NCBI GenBank assembly: GCA_003342815.1
Contig: PTEX01000481.1
Location: 142,190 to 206,189 of the forward strand
Source of the DNA: Eudromia elegans
Lineage: Eukaryota; Chordata; Aves; Tinamiformes; Tinamidae
Direction of reading: 5' to 3'
Length of the DNA stretch: 64,000 nucleotides
The notes under the pieces were generated by a model. That model ran no database searches. It saw only the letters and a list, made by a program, of their open reading frames with translations, and was not told the origin of the DNA. Shown in pieces: positions 59,641-64,000 of this stretch. The translations under genes were made by a program, and so were the position numbers. Each line of letters begins with the position of its first letter. Position 1 is the stretch's first letter.

Positions 59641-62559
59641 GGTTTTCCTTAGTTGTGCAGTGGCCTCCAGAAGATGCATTTAGTCTGCACTAGATTCCCC
59701 GGAAGAGTCTTGTGCTGTCGAGTCCTCTCAGTCCAGCAGAGCCCCAGGAACACCTTTGTTTTACCCTGTCATGTTCTTTGAATCCTTTCTTTTGCGCTCC
59801 AGTTCTGTTTGGGACCTTTAGTCTGGGCAGAACTCCCTAGTCTCTTCCAAACCGCTTCCTGATGCCTTAGACTTAACCCTAACCCCATGCTGTTATCTGA
59901 GAGGTACATGAGGAAAAGTTAAGCGATGCTGTAGTAGTTGAATTGCAAAATGTCCTACAGAGGAAGAATGTGGCAACGATCTCAATCATGAGTCGACTGA
60001 GCTGTTTGGGGGCGCTAGCTTTGTGGAATCATATTTAACTTAAATGCTACTTCTGCAAATTCTTCTGATGTGTGAGGATTGTTGAGCAAAAGGATTGCCC
60101 ACCTAGGATTCATTTTTCCATGGCTGCTCAGTGGCAGTAGTTTATGTAAACCCCACAACTCCTAATAATCTCAAGTGATTTATTAACCACAAAATAGTTT
60201 TAGAGAGGAAGTATCATCATTTGGAATCTTCCTCGGTTGGTATTTATACATAACACTGACCTAGCTNCTTGTACAAGAACACTAACCTGNCTGGGTCACT
60301 TTGTGTAATGGNATGTGACAGGGATTGAGCATATGGGGGTANATGAGCAGCNATTGCACAAATTTCCAGTGCTTTTATTTCTTTATGCCTCTGTTAACAT
60401 CTGTGCTATAAGAACTACTTTTGCTGTGCTAGTATGGTGTCTTTCTCATTGCCTAACGTGGTTAGGGACAGATAGCAGATCCATTGATGTTGATGTGTGT
60501 ATGATTTTCATCAAACTGTTTGGCACGGAGGGTGTCAGTGTGAAGTGCTCTTTGCTGAACCACAGGCCTAAGTCAAGAGTTTGACTTACAGCTGAATACG
60601 GCGCTGCCTTTGTAGAAGCACACAGAACTTGCCTGTAAATCGCTCATGCCACCCAGCATGTAGGCCCATGAAATTGTAACTTTTGTAGGCTCTCAGACAA
60701 GTGTTTTCGACCTTGAAGGAATCCTTCCCATCCGAAGCCGGGGCTCTGGCCAGGCCCCGAGCCTAGATGATAAGGAAAGTAAGACATACCAGATAGTGCT
60801 GCTACCAAAGAAAATGCAAGCTGTGTTGATTTAGTTTTAAAAACCTGGTCCCTCTTATAGCGACTTTGGAGACCTCCCTTATGGATGGATGCACCGCATA
60901 AGATCTCCCAATTGTCGGGAAGGTTCTCCAAATCCTTGCTACAGCAGGGGCTCCCCAGCGTCTGTGGATCTGGATCATGGTAATGTATTGAGGGAATTGG
61001 TGATGTGTTTTTTTTCTTAATCGCTATTCTCTTTCTGTCTCATACAGTAATGATTAAGTGAATTGCCTTGCTTATTTTGTCTGCTGTTAACACTCAGTGC
61101 ATAGTAAGCTTATTGTTTTGTTACATGTATCATTTCATTTCATATTATTTGATATCAGTAAGTAAACACAATCATTCTTTCCCATGGTGCCTGATTCTTT
61201 CTGTCGCCCTCCTCCTCCCTGTCAACTGGCAAAACAGGTAGATCTTCGACAGGGCCCCATGAACATTGTTTTTGCTGTCACAGATAAACACAATTTTCAA
61301 AATGGGTCAAAATGATGGCAGTGAGCAGCTGAGAAACTTGCCTGTGGTAGAACTCAGCTTTTCTCTTGTGGGTGCCCCACATTTGCTGAACATGAGTATT
61401 TGCTGCCAACAAGACTGAAAAATACTGTTTTTATTGTGTGCTGATGGTGTGTGTGTTTTTTTTTTTTTTTTNATGACAGTACTCAATTATTTAGCAGAAT
61501 AACTGTCATTAAGCAAATGATTACTAAGCTAACAAATTATATCTTCAAAGAGAAATAAACACTGGAGTTTTTTTTTTCCTCTCTCCCACTCCCACCCCCC
61601 CCGCCAAGTTCTCCTGTGTAATTTGTAAAGTGATTCTACACACAAGTTACAGTATGGCTTCAAATATTGCATTTGTGTCAAGAACTTTGCAGAGGAAATC
61701 AATGTCTCTTTTTGCTCAGGTTATTTTGTACCGGTGTGAAAGTAACATTAATTTTGCTAGTATCCTTTCTTTCAGTACTACTCAAATTGTGCCAAAGCTT
61801 GCTTCATTTTCCTTGGTACTGCTTCAGATGTTAAAAAGAAGAGTCTGGGTTGTTGTGTAGTCTGTGGTCTGTGTCATAGCTTTGCTGTCTTTTGCTCGGG
61901 TGTGGATATTGCTCTCATTCTTTGTGCTCCTGTAGCACATCCCTAACTGTGTAGCATTAGGGCAGATGTCGGTTATGGCGAGACATCTTTGCAGCCATCT
62001 CTGTGTCATCTTGTGCTGCTGCTCCATGCTCTTGTGCCTTCCCGGTGCCCATTCATGGTTTTACTTCCTGTGTTGTCAAGGCTTTGGGTCTTTCTGGCTG
62101 GCTGCTGTGTGTTTGCCTGGCAGACGACACTTGTTGTTCCAGAGGTTCTCATTTTGGGTTGCACATAGGACTACAAAGGGGTCTCTCCAGCCTTGTGGCT
62201 GTCTGCAGCCATTTTTCTTTGTGACAGTCTTTGAGGCCTTGTTGGCCGCTCCTTCTTCTGAAGCCCATCTTGCTTCACGCCTTCCTGGCACCCTGTTGGG
62301 GTTCTCCTCCTTGGGGTCAGGCGGTCTTGGATCCTTTTTGCCGGTTCCTTCCATCGCAGGCAATGGCCTTTGACTTTTTTCTGGGATTGTCCAGAGCATC
62401 AGAGCCACATGCTTGTGACTTCATCAGGCTCTCTGGAGTTCAGCATCTTCTGTGTGGCAGCGGTTCCTTTTGTGTAGGTTTTTCCTCTGTTGCCAACTTG
62501 CATCAGCCAGCCTCGTTCGGTTGCCGGACTGGGCTGAGGTTACCCCTGCCTCAGGGCCA
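59641..62559. other. Presumed intron; no features resolved
   Basis: The composition is ordinary with several undetermined bases near 60270-60350 and a T-run near 61455. A short segment at 60949-60980 has acceptor- and donor-like edges but is too small to judge. At 62076-62408 the - strand is open for 110 codons next to the LTR, with no similarity I can name. Confidence 0.4.
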
Positions 62560-63043
62560 TTGAGCACAGACACCAATATGAGAATGCAGCAAATGGCGTT
62601 TATTGCTTAACTTAGCTTGCATATATACTCAGGCTGAATGCGGAATCTCGCTTCCGACTGGAGATTGGTTACATACTACTGTTCACACGAACACTAACAT
62701 AATGATTGGCTAAAGGCACGCGTCCTTATAATTAGGCTGCAGCTGCTCCGGCTCTTATCTTGTTGAGCTCACTCAGTCCCATGTTTGGAGTTGATTCCCA
62801 CTCCTCTGCTTGCTCCACAGTTCTGTTTCTTTACTTCTCTGCTCTGAGTGTCCTTGCAGCCTCAGCACTCCCAGTTCCTGGTTGCTCCGTTCCCAGCGTC
62901 TTTATCTCTTTATTCTCAGAGTCCTTGTAGTGCAGCAGAATCATCACGGCCTGCAGTCGTGTCAAGACAGCCTGCAGTTCTGCTAAGAGAAGAGTGAGTT
63001 TTGATAGGCCATAGATCCATATTCTTCTAAAACCATTCCTACA
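62560..63043 (-). mobile_element. Probable retroviral LTR
   Basis: Read on the - strand, the unit begins at a TGTAGGAATGG near 63043. It has a TATA-like GAGTATATATGC near 62620 and then GCAATAAACGCCATTTGCTG, an AATAAA signal with sequence like the R region of avian alpha/EAV-type retroviruses, followed by TTGGTGTCTGTGC. No matching flanking duplication was found and the inner boundary is unsure, so it may be a solo LTR or the 5' end of a decayed provirus extending leftward. Confidence 0.55.
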
Positions 63044-63415
63044 ATTATTTTACTTGTTGCCTTATATGCCCTCTTCAATCATTCCTAGGCTATACGCCTC
63101 CTTCCCGTCTTTCTGTGACATCGCAACATCTTCCGAGCGCCATGCCCTATGCTATACTATATCATCTACTTATGCTAAGTCTAAGTTATACTGAGCTCCA
63201 TACCTTATTAAGCTCTAAAGATTCCCCACATTCCTCTATGTTTGTGCCTGCAGTGTGTATGTCTGTGTCTGTTTGGGGCTGGAGTTGCCTTGGTGCTGCA
63301 TGTTCACAGTGGTAGTGTGTAGAGTGTGGTGGTGAGGGATTGTAAGGGTGATTGCTCGGCCACTCTGTGCGGCACCCCTAGTTGTTTTTGTTGTTACAGT
63401 TTTGTTTTGTTGCAG

Positions 63416-63613
63416 ATACAGAGCTGTGTTCTGACCAGGCCCTAGGCAGATGGAGGAAGGAAGAGCTGTACCCTAATAAGGTGAGCTGGAGGGTTGCTGT
63501 TGTGAGGGCAGTGTTGTGGTGAGCAAGTCCCCTTGATGCATTTTTGCTTTGTGCGTACAGATGTGAAGGAAAGCGGCGAGCAACTCACTCGCATCCTGAG
63601 CAATCACAGTGAG
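63416..63613 (+). CDS. Candidate exon pair of an unidentified + strand gene
   Basis: TTGTTGCAG|ATACAGAG opens a 65-base segment (63416-63480) in the frame TELCSDQALGRWRKEELYPN, ending CCTAATAAG|GTGAGC in phase 0. After 88 bases, an AG at 63567-63568 opens 63569-63613 (ESGEQLTRILSNHSE), ending at GAG|GTTAGC, again in phase 0. The next acceptor-bounded segment near 63856 is closed in all frames. If real, these exons would follow the 59.3 kb promoter. I do not recognise them, and they may belong to a non-coding transcript. Confidence 0.3.
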
Positions 63614-64000
63614 GTTAGCATCACTCCGTGAGAGAAATTGGAGCTTAGTGTAGGGTAAGTGTCTTGCTGATGCTGTCTCCATTGCCTGCCACTGTTTTGC
63701 TTCTATAGGTGTTGTAGCAGCTTCCGAGTGGCGAGAGCGCCTGGTGGTCGGCAGGGGTGAGCAATGCAGGTGAAGGTGTGGGAACAAACACTCTGCAGGA
63801 AGGCACTGTGGTCTTTCCTGCATCACTGCAGCAAGCGATTTTGCTGTCTTTGCAGAATCTTTCAGCAAGTTGAAGAGAAGAGCAGTTGAGTGCTGACAGG
63901 AGCCTCAGTGGGTGAGAGAAGGGAGAGGTGGTTGTGTCTGTCAACATGGGGTGCAGTTGAGCTGCCTCTTGGTAATATCTTGCCTTCTGTTCTTTTCAGG

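Overview
The window looks like vertebrate nuclear DNA, almost certainly from a bird. It carries many 5'-truncated CR1 LINEs whose 3' ends finish in the avian ATTCTRTG-type repeat, plus spliced genes with long introns, CpG-island promoters and LTRs with TG...CA ends. There are no operons, CRISPR arrays, tRNA or rRNA genes. Single N bases and one 180-base N block show it is an assembled draft.

Left third (1-24 kb): a decayed copy of GCKR (glucokinase regulator) lies on the + strand at about 1.27-4.69 kb. It is frameshifted and broken by CR1 insertions. A quiet AT-rich stretch follows, then ZNF512 on the - strand. I resolved twelve consecutive ZNF512 exons (21102 down to 8735) coding about 542 residues; the first exon(s) could not be fixed.

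Middle (23.5-37.4 kb): a CpG island holds a divergent promoter. ZNF512 runs leftward from it and GPN1 (GPN-loop GTPase 1) runs rightward. All 14 GPN1 coding exons were read with consistent splice phases, giving 365 residues. Intron 3 has the hallmarks of a minor (U12-type) spliceosomal intron. Several CR1 copies sit in the GPN1 introns, including an inverted pair.

Right half (37.4-64 kb): no gene could be named here. It has two further CpG-island promoters (near 40.3 and 59.3 kb), each with a plausible first exon and donor, and a few candidate exons. The rest is mostly repeats: a five-unit 62-bp array of ZNF143/THAP11-like and ETS-like sites, a solo LTR with a 5-bp target duplication, a 166-bp tandem repeat containing the assembly gap, C-rich and CCTAA-like sequence, and a 4-kb pyrimidine-rich TAATAATTCTC array split by another solo LTR. 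Beyond these lie about 390 bp of degenerate telomeric TTAGGG repeats, joined abruptly to an 18-copy 80-bp CpG-rich array. Nearly every copy of that array contains the palindrome TGCGCATGCGCA, the NRF1 recognition sequence. This part resembles subtelomeric DNA, a chromosome-fusion scar or an assembly join.

The most notable items are the GCKR relic, the NRF1-site array beside telomeric repeats, the 62-bp promoter-element array, and the U12-type intron in GPN1. Gene names come from remembered family sequences; no database search was possible.
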